58,045 nt of DNA, from assembly GCF_027257195.1 (NCBI RefSeq), contig NZ_JAPDFS010000002.1, forward strand, positions 30,343 to 88,387, written 5' to 3'. Positions 45,240 to 53,252 of the stretch are shown here, piece by piece (positions within the stretch are counted from its first letter, which is position 1; each line of letters starts with the position of its first letter). Made by a program: the position numbers and the translations under genes. The stretch is from Halorubrum sp. F4. GTDB taxonomy: Archaea > Halobacteriota > Halobacteria > Halobacteriales > Haloferacaceae. The notes under the pieces are model-generated. The model was not told the DNA's origin and ran no database searches. It saw only the letters and a program-made list of their open reading frames with translations.

Positions 45240-45251
45240 CGAACATGTTCG
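45240..45251. promoter_or_regulatory. NarO-type palindrome, site 5 (peroxiredoxin)
   Basis: CGAACATGTTCG is a perfect palindrome, 39 bp upstream of the minus-strand start at 45200. Confidence 0.8.
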
Positions 45252-45325
45252 AGGGGAATCGAATTCACGTGGGTACCGGTCCTGAAGCGGTCATACTGGG
45301 AATCGACAGATCCCTCGGAATCAGG

Positions 45326-45559
45326 TCACTCGTGTCGAATCTCGATATACCACACGTCGGACCCGTCAGACATCGTTTCATACTGGAACCCGCGTTCTTC
45401 GAGGACCTGATACAACGGCTCCGGCTCGAAGCTGTTGATCAACAGTAGCGTCTCGTCGTCGGAGAGCGCTTCGAGCTCGGCCATGATGTCGCCGAACGGT
45501 TCGCCGTCGATCTCTCGGACATCCAGGCGACGATCGATCTCGTTTCGCTCAGTGGCCAT
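45326..45559 (-). CDS. DUF2249 single-domain protein
   Basis: This 77-residue TusA-like small domain reads RRLDVREIDGEPFGDIMAEL, then LLLINSFEPEPLYQVLEERG and WYIEIRHE. DUF2249 proteins recur near nitrogen-oxide and haem-copper oxidase genes; the molecular role is not established. It follows the DtxR-like gene on the same strand after 71 bp. The four-repeat protein at 51194 uses the same domain. Confidence 0.8.
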   Translation of the reverse strand: MATERNEIDRRLDVREIDGEPFGDIMAELEALSDDETLLLINSFEPEPLYQVLEERGFQYETMSDGSDVWYIEIRHE

Positions 45560-45630
45560 ATCCGTTCAAGTATCGACGGGGAGGTGCGTGTTCCCCCGAA
45601 CGTATTCGGGGACGCGACCGTCCGCGGCGG

Positions 45631-46113
45631 TTAATGCTCGGTTCCCGCGAACGGGCATCGGTCGGCTCCGTTCGGCGGGGTCGCGGAACACGCGTTTGCC
45701 GTACCATCGACGAGCGCTCGCAGGCGTTCGATCGCCTCGTCCAGAAGGACGTATCCGATACGGTAGCCCGCTTCGAGGGACATATCGAACCCCGTTCGAC
45801 GGCGGAAGAACGTCCGGACGGCACACTGGCACGCTTCGAGTTCCAGCGTGACCTCCCTCCCCCGATCGGTGAGTTCGACCCCGGCTTGCTTCTCGTATCG
45901 GAGGAGTCCGGAAGCGGCAAATCGATCGAACATCTCCGTCACGCTCGACGGCGAGACGTCGAGGCGATCGCTCACCTCACCGGTCCGAACTCGAGCGTCG
46001 CGACCTGTTCCGATCCGCCTGATCGCGACGAGGTACAGCCCGCCGTTGCGATCGACGCAGGCGGTGGGCCGCACGCAGCCGCAGACGTCCGCCTGTGCGT
46101 GGTCGATAGCCAT
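45631..46113 (-). CDS. DtxR/MntR-like metal-dependent regulator with extra cysteines
   Basis: Started at MAIDHAQADVCGCVRP, 160 residues, 39 bp from the NarO-type site. The winged helix reads LYLVAIRRIGTGRDARVRTG, then LDVSPSSVTEMFDRFAASGL, followed by a DtxR-like dimerisation helix region (ELEACQCAVRTFFRRRTGFD). Seven Cys occur: three in VCGCVRPTAC, two in ACQC, and two in the tail (ACSATPPNGADRCPFAG). Such Cys clusters are unusual for DtxR and could bind an Fe-S cluster or zinc, giving redox or NO sensing. It is divergent from ctaB across one shared palindrome. Confidence 0.72.
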   Translation of the reverse strand: MAIDHAQADVCGCVRPTACVDRNGGLYLVAIRRIGTGRDARVRTGEVSDRLDVSPSSVTEMFDRFAASGLLRYEKQAGVELTDRGREVTLELEACQCAVRTFFRRRTGFDMSLEAGYRIGYVLLDEAIERLRALVDGTANACSATPPNGADRCPFAGTEH

Positions 46114-46152
46114 TATCGTACGTCCGACGTGCACCGGACATGAGGGTACCTC

Positions 46153-46164
46153 CGAATATGTTCG
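46153..46164. promoter_or_regulatory. NarO-type palindrome, site 6 (between dtxR-like and ctaB)
   Basis: CGAATATGTTCG lies exactly midway between the divergent starts, 39 bp from the DtxR-like start and 37 bp from the ctaB start, so one site may serve both genes. Confidence 0.75.
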
Positions 46165-46201
46165 GCGGAAACGACGCAGGGTCCGAAGCTGGACCGGAGG
46201 T

Positions 46202-47560
46202 ATGGATCGACCACGCCTCACGACGCTGCTGACCTGGTCAGTCGTGGGGACGTACCTGCTCGTCGCGCTCGGAGCGACCGCCGCCGCGGACGGCGGCTCG
46301 CTGGTCGCCGCGGTCCACCAGGCCTCCGCGGTGGCCGTCGGGGGCCTGCTCGCCACCACGGCGCTTCTCGCCCAGTACTCGGCGGCCTCGCGTGGTGTTC
46401 GCGTCGGAACGATCGTGGCGGTGATCACGTACGTGGCACAGGCCGGTGTTGGGCTGGCGGGCCGAACCAACGTCGTGCCGTTCGACGGCGTCCACCTGTT
46501 GGGCGGGATCGCGGTGTTCTCCTTCCTCCTCGCGACGCTCGTAATCAGAGTAGAGACGACCGCGGGGGGACCGGTTGATAGCGGAACACTGAACGGGCCG
46601 AATCACGGCGTAACGCCGATCGCGTCTGACGGTGACGTTCCGTCCCCGGTGTCCGAACCTGGGTCAACTCGGGTCCGCGATCGGATGCGGACGTATCTCG
46701 AGTTGACGAAGCCCCGATTGATGTGGTTGTTGTGCCTGCTCGCGCTGGCGGGAATGGGACTGGCCGTCGCGACCGGCGCTGAACTGGACGGCGTGACGGT
46801 CGTGGCGACCCTCGGCGGCGGTGTCCTCGGGATCGGTGCGGCGGGGACGTTCAACCACGTGTACGAGCGCGACCGCGACCGCAAGATGCGACGGACCGCT
46901 GATCGACCGATCGCGACCGATCGGGTCGGAGTTCGACGCGCCACCGGCTTCGCCGTCGCGCTTGTTGTCGCCTCGATGGCGGTGATGGTGACGTTCGTCA
47001 ACGCGCTCGCGGCCGTGCTCACGGTGGCGGCAATCATCTATTACGCGTACGTCTACACAGTCGTGTTGAAGCCGACGACCCGATGGAACACCGTGATCGG
47101 GGGCGGTTCCGGAGCGCTGCCCGCGCTGATCGGGTACGGTGCCGTGACCGGGACCGTCGGTCTCTCGGCGGTTCTCCTCGCGCTCGTGGTCTGCTGTTGG
47201 ACCCCGGCACATTTCTACAATCTTGCCATCGCCCACCGTGAGGACTACGCACGGGCCGAGTATCCCATGTTACCGGTCGTCGCCGGTGTGCGGACCGCAC
47301 GTCAGCGGATCTTCGCCTGGCTCGGACTCACTCTGATCGTCGCGGTGTTATTGGGGGTCATCACAGGTTTTGGTGTACTCTATGCCCTCACCACCACGGT
47401 GCTCGGAGCAGTGTTTGTTCGAAGCGTGGTCAAGCAGTATGATGTCAATGAGCGAAATTCCGAAGACGAACAGGCGGCCGCCTACAGAAGTTTCCACGCC
47501 TCGAATGCATTTCTTGGGGCCGTCCTCGTGGCAATTCTCGTCGAAACACTCGCAGTATAA
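46202..47560 (+). CDS. ctaB: Haem O synthase (protohaem IX farnesyltransferase) with CtaA-like N-terminal domain
   Basis: The start MDRPRLTTLLTWSVVG at 46202 places the gene 37 bp after the palindrome; a longer upstream frame runs through the divergent regulator and is rejected. Residues 1-130 form four membrane segments resembling half of CtaA. From about 165 the UbiA fold begins (TYLELTKPRLMWLLCLLAL), with the Mg-prenyl motif NHVYERDRDRKMRRTADRPI and the second motif YNLAIAHREDYARAEYPMLP. It farnesylates haem B for O- or A-type haem. It supplies haem to oxidases such as the coxBAC product or to the oxidase-like proteins downstream. Confidence 0.87.
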   Translation: MDRPRLTTLLTWSVVGTYLLVALGATAAADGGSLVAAVHQASAVAVGGLLATTALLAQYSAASRGVRVGTIVAVITYVAQAGVGLAGRTNVVPFDGVHLLGGIAVFSFLLATLVIRVETTAGGPVDSGTLNGPNHGVTPIASDGDVPSPVSEPGSTRVRDRMRTYLELTKPRLMWLLCLLALAGMGLAVATGAELDGVTVVATLGGGVLGIGAAGTFNHVYERDRDRKMRRTADRPIATDRVGVRRATGFAVALVVASMAVMVTFVNALAAVLTVAAIIYYAYVYTVVLKPTTRWNTVIGGGSGALPALIGYGAVTGTVGLSAVLLALVVCCWTPAHFYNLAIAHREDYARAEYPMLPVVAGVRTARQRIFAWLGLTLIVAVLLGVITGFGVLYALTTTVLGAVFVRSVVKQYDVNERNSEDEQAAAYRSFHASNAFLGAVLVAILVETLAV

Positions 47561-47755
47561 CTCGAGTACTGCGGCTTCAGCTACCGCTGGGCCGGCACTA
47601 TCGTGAAATTGGAACGAACAGGTGCGTGTTGATATTCATTTTTGTTATCACCAACGGCTAAACCGTCGCCTGTCGTTCCGGCTCGAAACCGGAGCGCGTA
47701 GCCAGATCCAGAGGTGCTCTCCACCATTAAAACGTGTTCCACGGTCGGCGACAGG

Positions 47756-47767
47756 AGAACATGTTCG
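47756..47767. promoter_or_regulatory. NarO-type palindrome, site 7 (membrane operon)
   Basis: AGAACATGTTCG has one mismatch to the consensus and ends 38 bp before the start at 47806. GTATAT at 47781-47786 is a TATA candidate between site and start. Confidence 0.75.
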
Positions 47768-47805
47768 GTGGTCCTGTCAGGTATATGGAGAACGTACCCT
47801 GATTT

Positions 47806-49164
47806 ATGGGTGCCATCCCGGGGAATATCGAAGCGGACCAACAGCCCCCAATGACGGTCCCATTACGGCATTTTGTTGTCGGTCTCGTATTTCTCGTCGC
47901 GGGAATTGGATTGGGGATTGGCTTACATCTGAACGCTGTCCCAGGACTGGGCCGGCTCGCTCACGTCCATCTCCTGTTAGCCGGCTGGATCTGTATCACG
48001 ATCATGGGGGCGATGACGCAGTTCGTGCCCGTCTGGTCGGGCGCGACCCTCCACTCGCAGCGACTCGCAAACGTACAGTTGGGGCTGGTCGTCGCCGGTC
48101 TCTCTGGGTTCGTCGTCGCATTCCTCCTGGTCGAGACAGCGTGGCTGATCCCGTTCGCCACGCTCATGCTCGTCGGCTTCTGGGCGTTCGCGTACAACAT
48201 CATCCGAACGCTCGCCACGGTCGAGGAGTACGATGTCACCGAACGGCACTTCCTCGGCGCGCTCGGCTTCTTCCTCCTGTTGACCGTTCTGGGCGTCCTC
48301 CTCGCGATCGATTTCACGGTTCCGACGTTCTCGCGAATCGGCGTCAGCCGGTCCAGGGTGGTGGGCGCCCACGCGACCCTCGCGGTCTTCGGTGCCGTTC
48401 TCACGACGGTGTACGGCGCGCTGTACCAGCTCGGAACGATGTTCACGCAGACGGAACTCCACGGAATCGACCACCGTCTCCGGTCCATCGAAGAGATCGC
48501 GCATCCCATCGGCGTGGTCGTGCTCGCGGTCGGTCGACTCGTGGGTCACGCCCCCGCCGCGCGGGTCGGCGGTCTGCTGATCCTGTTCGCCGCGTCGGCG
48601 TTCTCTCTCATCTTGGCACGCAAACTGTACGAGATGCAGGTCGAACGGACCCCGATGCACACGCGGTACATGGTGGCAGTGGGAGCGCTCGCGCTGTGGA
48701 TCGCCGTCACAGAACCCGCGTGGATATCTGACCCGTTGACGCGCGATCACCTGCTCGGCGCGGCGAACGCTGGTCATCTGCTGTTGTTGGGTGCAATCGG
48801 GTTCGTCGTCGTGGGGACGCTGTATCACATCATTCCCTTTGTCATCTGGGTCAACCGGTACAGCGATCTGTTAGGGTTAGAGGACGTCCCGATGATCGAC
48901 GACCTCTACGACGATCGGATCGCCGCGATCGACGGGGTACTCCTCGGGGGCGGAAGCGCACTGATCGTGGGCGCGAACCTACTGGAAGTCGCCGGAACGC
49001 CGGGGCACCTCGGCGGACTGCTAGTGGGCGTCGGCGTCGTGGCGTTCGTGTCCAACTTGGTCCTCATGTTGGTCCGTCACAGCCCGCATTCGATTGATCG
49101 GATCGTGTTGGGGTCATTCTCGCCGCGCAGAGCGCACGATCTCGATGAGGCGGCCGACGACTAG
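47806..49164 (+). CDS. Haem-copper-oxidase subunit-I-like membrane protein
   Basis: This 452-residue protein has about twelve membrane segments. His residues sit at positions expected of haem or metal ligands: LAHVHLLLAGWICITIMGAM, VVGAHATLAVFGAVLTTVYG, EIAHPIG and NAGHLLLLGAIGFVVVGTLY followed by HIIPFVIW. The pattern is that of subunit I of haem-copper oxidases or NorB/NnrS relatives, but the HPEVY and HH copper motifs are missing, so a classical oxygen or NO reductase is unlikely. A start at 47806 fits a leaderless transcript and the 38-bp spacing to the palindrome. The paralogue pair 34935 and 49214 has a related design, and 49214 follows in the same operon. Confidence 0.65.
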   Translation: MGAIPGNIEADQQPPMTVPLRHFVVGLVFLVAGIGLGIGLHLNAVPGLGRLAHVHLLLAGWICITIMGAMTQFVPVWSGATLHSQRLANVQLGLVVAGLSGFVVAFLLVETAWLIPFATLMLVGFWAFAYNIIRTLATVEEYDVTERHFLGALGFFLLLTVLGVLLAIDFTVPTFSRIGVSRSRVVGAHATLAVFGAVLTTVYGALYQLGTMFTQTELHGIDHRLRSIEEIAHPIGVVVLAVGRLVGHAPAARVGGLLILFAASAFSLILARKLYEMQVERTPMHTRYMVAVGALALWIAVTEPAWISDPLTRDHLLGAANAGHLLLLGAIGFVVVGTLYHIIPFVIWVNRYSDLLGLEDVPMIDDLYDDRIAAIDGVLLGGGSALIVGANLLEVAGTPGHLGGLLVGVGVVAFVSNLVLMLVRHSPHSIDRIVLGSFSPRRAHDLDEAADD

Positions 49165-49213
49165 ATTTGCCAGCAGAACGCCCGGGGATCGTCCTGAGCG
49201 TAGGTCAACACTC

Positions 49214-50392
49214 ATGAACACGGGACCAACTGGACTGTGGACGTGGACACAACGCTTCACGGTGGCGAGCGTCGGGTCGTTCGTGGGCTCGCTTCTCGCA
49301 TTGCTCGGTGGGGCAAACAAGGTTGCCGTCCTGATCGGCGTGTTCGGCTTCGTCTGTCCGATGGTGTTCGGAATGGCGTACCTTCTGCTTCCCTCGTACG
49401 TCGGCAAGACCCTCGTCGATCAGCGACTCGCGGGGATTCACTTCGGGCTCGCCTATGTCGGTGTCAGCCTTCTCGTGGCGGATCAGTTCGTTACGGCGGG
49501 GATTCTCCTGAGACCCCTTGGTGTGACGCTCTGGACGACCGGTGTCCTCATTTTCGTCGGGTCGTTGCTGGCGACTGTCGGTCCAGCTGCGGTCGGCACA
49601 GTAGCTGGAACACTTGGAGGAAGTGGACGATCCCAACGCTCGACTCGACTGGCCACAGCGATGATTCCGGTTGCTGTCTGCTATCTCCTCGTCGGAACGG
49701 TTGCTCTCCTCATGACCGTCGCCCCTTTGGGAATCGGGACGGTCACAGTAGCACAGGTCACCCACTACTACCTCACCGGGTTCGCAACGCTGCTAATCTA
49801 CGCGCTCGGCATGCGGTTGCTGACGGCGTTTTTCCACGTCTCGTTACCTCGCCCCGTCGTCTGGATCGTGCTCGTGGCCGGAGCCCTGGCGCCGGCCTTT
49901 CTGGGGACGTTCCTCTGGATCGATCCGTGGTTCCGGGTCGGCGGCGTTTTCGCGACACTCGCGATGCTCGGGTATGCAGCCCTCGTGCTATTCGTTATTC
50001 TGAAAACGAATCGCAGACGGGTCGGTGTATCCGGGATCGCACTCGGTGCGATCGCAGGAGGGACCGCCGTCGTGTCGGTCGTTCCGGTGGCGTTCGGGTT
50101 CGGGGATCCGATATCGCTCGCCGTCCATCGAACGCTCATCCTCGCCGGATTCTTTCCGCTCACAATCGTCGGATACGCGTACCTATTCTTCCCAATTACC
50201 GGCGGTCAGTTCACGGGGGCGAACCCACGCGCGGCCCGTGTGACGATCGCATTGCTTGGAGCCGGTGTCGCCGTACAATCGGTGGGAGTTGCCCTTCAGT
50301 ACGAACCGGTACGCGTGATCGGAATTCTCGGGTCGGTAATCGGTGCGATCGGATGTGGCTACCTCCTCGGATGCCGGTTTGTGAACGGTTGA
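49214..50392 (+). CDS. Polytopic membrane protein, paralogue of the 34935 gene
   Basis: The start MNTGPTGLWTWTQRF at 49214 is used; 392 residues, about eleven membrane segments. VAVLIGVFGFVCPMVFGMAY and LLPSYVGKTLVDQRLAG align with the protein at 34935. His residues occur in AGIHFGLAY, QVTHYYLTGF, FFHVSL and AVHRTLIL, again spaced like haem or metal ligands in membrane helices. It follows the oxidase-like gene after 49 bp and is probably driven by site 7. An NnrS-like role in NO tolerance is possible. Confidence 0.6.
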   Translation: MNTGPTGLWTWTQRFTVASVGSFVGSLLALLGGANKVAVLIGVFGFVCPMVFGMAYLLLPSYVGKTLVDQRLAGIHFGLAYVGVSLLVADQFVTAGILLRPLGVTLWTTGVLIFVGSLLATVGPAAVGTVAGTLGGSGRSQRSTRLATAMIPVAVCYLLVGTVALLMTVAPLGIGTVTVAQVTHYYLTGFATLLIYALGMRLLTAFFHVSLPRPVVWIVLVAGALAPAFLGTFLWIDPWFRVGGVFATLAMLGYAALVLFVILKTNRRRVGVSGIALGAIAGGTAVVSVVPVAFGFGDPISLAVHRTLILAGFFPLTIVGYAYLFFPITGGQFTGANPRAARVTIALLGAGVAVQSVGVALQYEPVRVIGILGSVIGAIGCGYLLGCRFVNG

Positions 50393-50426
50393 TACCCGAC
50401 CGTTTTCGGACGAGGAGACCGCCATC

Positions 50427-50438
50427 CGAACATGTACG
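50427..50438. promoter_or_regulatory. NarO-type palindrome, site 8 (50477 gene)
   Basis: CGAACATGTACG has one mismatch. It covers an ATG at 50432 that could be taken as the start of the downstream gene, so the true start is more likely at 50477, which gives the usual 38-bp gap. Confidence 0.6.
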
Positions 50439-50476
50439 GGAGTAGGAGTACCCCTCACGATCTCGAACAACTGGGT

Positions 50477-51100
50477 ATGCCCAGCTTTCCGTCGCTGTTC
50501 GGGTCCGACGACAGCGACCTGTTCGACGGGTACGACGAGTTCGTTTCGGATCACGTCCCGAGGCCGGGCGAGTTCCTCGAACCTCATGATCTGCTCACCG
50601 GGGCGGACCACGTCGCGTTTCACCGTCTCACGCGCGACTGCTTCGAGGACCGAAAGGTGTACGATATGACGTTCAACTACAATCTCGCCCGGCTGAATCT
50701 CGACACGCGGCACACGAGCGCCGGCTACCGCTACGCCGTCGAACGCGACGACGCTGATGACGCCGTCGAGGCGGACGACATCGACCGCGTACTCCGTGCC
50801 GAGTTCACGCCGACGACTCCATTCTGTCCACAGACCCACACGCTGACGATCGGGTCGTTCCGCGCGTGGAATGGGCTCTCTGAACGACATGAGTACGACC
50901 TCATCCGCGTCCGCGCGGCACCCATGCACCACCAGAGCGAGGCGATCAACGAGCAGCTCGCCGACCTCGAGCAGACGTATCTCGAGACGGGAGACGTGAC
51001 CGCCGATCCGGAGGGCGACACCGAAATCGGGTCGAACCCGATGGAACGTTCGATGAAAAACGAGGGACCGAGCCGCGGATCGCCGGACGCTCCGTTCTGA
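50477..51100 (+). CDS. Protein of unknown function in the denitrification regulon
   Basis: Started at MPSFPSLFGSDDSDLF, 207 residues. The middle FTPTTPFCPQTHTLTIGSF and RVRAAPMHHQSEAINEQLAD carry a Cys, a His and a His pair that could bind metal; the TPTTPFCP stretch recalls DUF59/MIP18-type Fe-S carrier domains, but this is only a likeness. The last residues SPDAPF resemble the DPNAPF end of the convergent DUF2249 protein. It has its own NarO-type site. The function is unknown. Confidence 0.6.
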   Translation: MPSFPSLFGSDDSDLFDGYDEFVSDHVPRPGEFLEPHDLLTGADHVAFHRLTRDCFEDRKVYDMTFNYNLARLNLDTRHTSAGYRYAVERDDADDAVEADDIDRVLRAEFTPTTPFCPQTHTLTIGSFRAWNGLSERHEYDLIRVRAAPMHHQSEAINEQLADLEQTYLETGDVTADPEGDTEIGSNPMERSMKNEGPSRGSPDAPF

Positions 51101-51193
51101 AAGGATCTGGTCCCCCCAGGGCAACGGCCACTGCGTGATCGGTACCGCGATTCGGGTCTCGCTCCGGATCAGTCCGTTTTCGAAACAGCCTCG

Positions 51194-52276
51194 TCAGAAC
51201 GGTGCGTTTGGATCCTCCGCGGCAGTCGGGTCGTCGTCATGCGTTTCGGCCTTCCCAATCAATACTCTAAACTCGCCGGGGTCACGCTTGCGATACTCCC
51301 AGTAGAACTCCGGGCCAGCCTCGGCGTCGAACTGGTGGTACAGCGGCTTCGGGTCGTGGTCGTTCACGAGGGTAAATCCTTCTCCGTCGTCGAGATCTGC
51401 GTACGTCTCAAAGATCTTCTCGTGTCGTTGCGCGGGTGGAAGGTCGCGGACGTCGAGCTCAGCCGTACTCTCTGGGATCTCGACGGACGCTTCCGTGGAC
51501 ACCTCGTCATTGTCAGACATCGCGGATGTGGGATCCTCACCGTCAGCTGTGGATTCACTTCGTTCAGACTTTGTGATCCGTACCCGACAGCGACCGGGCT
51601 CTTTTTCGACTACCTCCCAGTCGAACGTGTCATCATATTGCTCCCGAAACTCGCGACGGAGCGGTCGCGGCTCGTGCGGAGCGATGAGTTCCATCGTCTC
51701 GCCATCGGGTATCATGCCGTACCGGTGGTGGATCGTCTCGTGGCGATCCGGCTTCGGGATCTCCCGGACATCGTATCGCGTGATTACGCCCTCGTTGTCG
51801 GCTATCGAAGCGTCGGTCTTCACGATTTTGACGCGCCACTCACCCGACTCACGACTTGTATACTCCCAGTCGATGACATCGCCGTGCATCGATCGAAGTT
51901 CGTAGTAGAGCGGCTTCGGGTCGTGGTCATTGACCAGCACGAACCCCTCACCAGATCCGAGGCGATTGAACGTATCGAGTAACACCTCGTGTCGCCGCTG
52001 CGGTATCAGATCACGCACGTCGAACGTCCCTAACTCCCCGTCACCGAGTGGTTCCTGTTTGGACACCCCGACCTCGCGCGGTTCGGCGTCAGGATCCTCG
52101 TGGGCCCAGTCGAGGGCACGGTTCCGTTCGATCTGGTACCGAAGCAGATGAGCGTCGATGTCTCGATCAGAGATAACGAGGACTTCGGTACCCGTCTCAA
52201 TCTCGTCGAACGCGTCGTCGATCCGGTCTTGGAACTCGCGAGGCGAGGAATCCCGCAGGTCGATTTCGGTAACCAT
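51194..52276 (-). CDS. DUF2249 multi-repeat protein
   Basis: The 360-residue protein has four DUF2249-like units: a degenerate one at about 1-70, then about 85-155 (FDVRDLIPQRRHEVLLDTF, LVNDHDPKPLYYEL), 165-240 (YDVREIPKPDRHETIHHRY, IAPHEPRPLRREF) and 270-345 (LDVRDLPPAQRHEKIFETY, LVNDHDPKPLYHQF). A Ser/Asp-rich linker separates the third and fourth. The unit has a TusA-like fold. The repeated RHE and DHDPKPLY motifs contain His that might bind haem or metal. A NarO-type site lies 44 bp upstream. The C terminus DPNAPF resembles that of the convergent gene. Confidence 0.82.
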   Translation of the reverse strand: MVTEIDLRDSSPREFQDRIDDAFDEIETGTEVLVISDRDIDAHLLRYQIERNRALDWAHEDPDAEPREVGVSKQEPLGDGELGTFDVRDLIPQRRHEVLLDTFNRLGSGEGFVLVNDHDPKPLYYELRSMHGDVIDWEYTSRESGEWRVKIVKTDASIADNEGVITRYDVREIPKPDRHETIHHRYGMIPDGETMELIAPHEPRPLRREFREQYDDTFDWEVVEKEPGRCRVRITKSERSESTADGEDPTSAMSDNDEVSTEASVEIPESTAELDVRDLPPAQRHEKIFETYADLDDGEGFTLVNDHDPKPLYHQFDAEAGPEFYWEYRKRDPGEFRVLIGKAETHDDDPTAAEDPNAPF

Positions 52277-52320
52277 CTCTCGGATCGAGTACGGTCGCGA
52301 AGGAAGATGGTCCCTCAGCC

Positions 52321-52332
52321 GAACTTGTTCGG
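52321..52332. promoter_or_regulatory. NarO-type palindrome, site 9 (DUF2249 repeats)
   Basis: CGAACTTGTTCG matches CGAAC-N4-GTTCG in both arms, 44 bp upstream of the minus-strand start at 52276. It could also serve the divergent SRPBCC gene at 52431. Confidence 0.75.
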
Positions 52333-52430
52333 GACATCCGTGAAACGAGACGGAATTGAGATCTGAATTATCGGATGCTCACCAATCCAGTACAAGAGTT
52401 TCGGCCGCTTTCGAAAGACAAGTCCGACCC

Positions 52431-52862
52431 ATGAATTCGGTAACGCTTTCGCGAACGATCGACGCGCCTCCGACTGTTGTCCGCGAATCGATGAACGAAC
52501 TCGATCAGTTCATGCGAGCGTCGGGGTTCGATGAGGTTCACGTAGACGGCGAAACGGTTCGCGTCGCGAACGAAATGGGGATCGCGACTATCGAACTCAC
52601 GCTTGAACTCGTTGACCGTCCTGACGCCGACCTCGCCTACGAACAGCGCAAGGGCATCTTCGAGGAGATGCGGACAGCGTACACCGTCACATCAGATCCT
52701 AACGGGAGCGAAGTGGTCGCAACGACGGAGTTCGCGCTTGACGTTGCGATCATCGGAGATGTACTTGACTCAACGATCATCAAACGCCAACGGCGAAAGG
52801 AACTCACGGCTCAGGTCGATTGGCTTGAAGAGGGGACAAGCTTAAACGAAGGTGAGGAGTGA
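52431..52862 (+). CDS. SRPBCC-family ligand-binding protein
   Basis: Started at MNSVTLSRTIDAPPTVVRES (52431), 143 residues. The START/Bet v1-like pattern is clear: VTLSRTIDAPPTVVRESMNE, strands through GIATIELTLELVDRPDADLA, and a long C-terminal helix RRKELTAQVDWLEEG. Such proteins bind a hydrophobic ligand in a cavity. The ligand here is unknown. The stop abuts the convergent PemK-like gene. Confidence 0.75.
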   Translation: MNSVTLSRTIDAPPTVVRESMNELDQFMRASGFDEVHVDGETVRVANEMGIATIELTLELVDRPDADLAYEQRKGIFEEMRTAYTVTSDPNGSEVVATTEFALDVAIIGDVLDSTIIKRQRRKELTAQVDWLEEGTSLNEGEE

Positions 52863-53252
52863 CTAGACGACTTCCCAGATGATGTCCCGTCGAAGATCAC
52901 GATCAAGGAGATCAACGATAATCGCTACTATCAGCGATTCCCATAGATCGCTGTCAAGGCGGCCCTGCCAGAAATCGATATCCTCGCGGACGATCGATTG
53001 GACTCCCCACAGAACAATCCGACTCTCATCCGGGATCCCACCACGAAGCCAACTCTCACCGGGGATGTCGATTAGGCCGTCCATCCAAGATTTCGACGTC
53101 AACGTGAGCGCGATATACTGATCGCCGTAGAACGGACGGCCTTCGTGATTCGAGAGAATGATCCATGGCCGAGCATCTCTCTCACCTTTGAACGGATCAT
53201 CCCCGTAGACGACGTCGTCACGCTCGAAAATCGGTGTCTCTTCGTCGGTCAC
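52863..53252 (-). CDS. PemK/MazF-like toxin
   Basis: The 129-residue protein has the PemK/MazF beta-barrel pattern: FERDDVVYGDDPFKGERDAR, then PWIILSNHEGRPFYGDQYIA and LTLTSKSW. In bacterial MazF/PemK the corresponding first loop and strand form the RNA-cleaving site. It overlaps the upstream winged-helix gene by 4 bp (ATGA), the usual coupling of a toxin to its antitoxin. The role as mRNA interferase is inferred from the family. Confidence 0.7.
   Translation of the reverse strand: MTDEETPIFERDDVVYGDDPFKGERDARPWIILSNHEGRPFYGDQYIALTLTSKSWMDGLIDIPGESWLRGGIPDESRIVLWGVQSIVREDIDFWQGRLDSDLWESLIVAIIVDLLDRDLRRDIIWEVV

Noticed and set aside
45848..46201. N-terminal extension of the haem O synthase by 118 residues
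   Set aside because: The extension is antisense to the DtxR-like gene and would run through the NarO-type palindrome; the start at 46202 gives the common 37-39-bp spacing.
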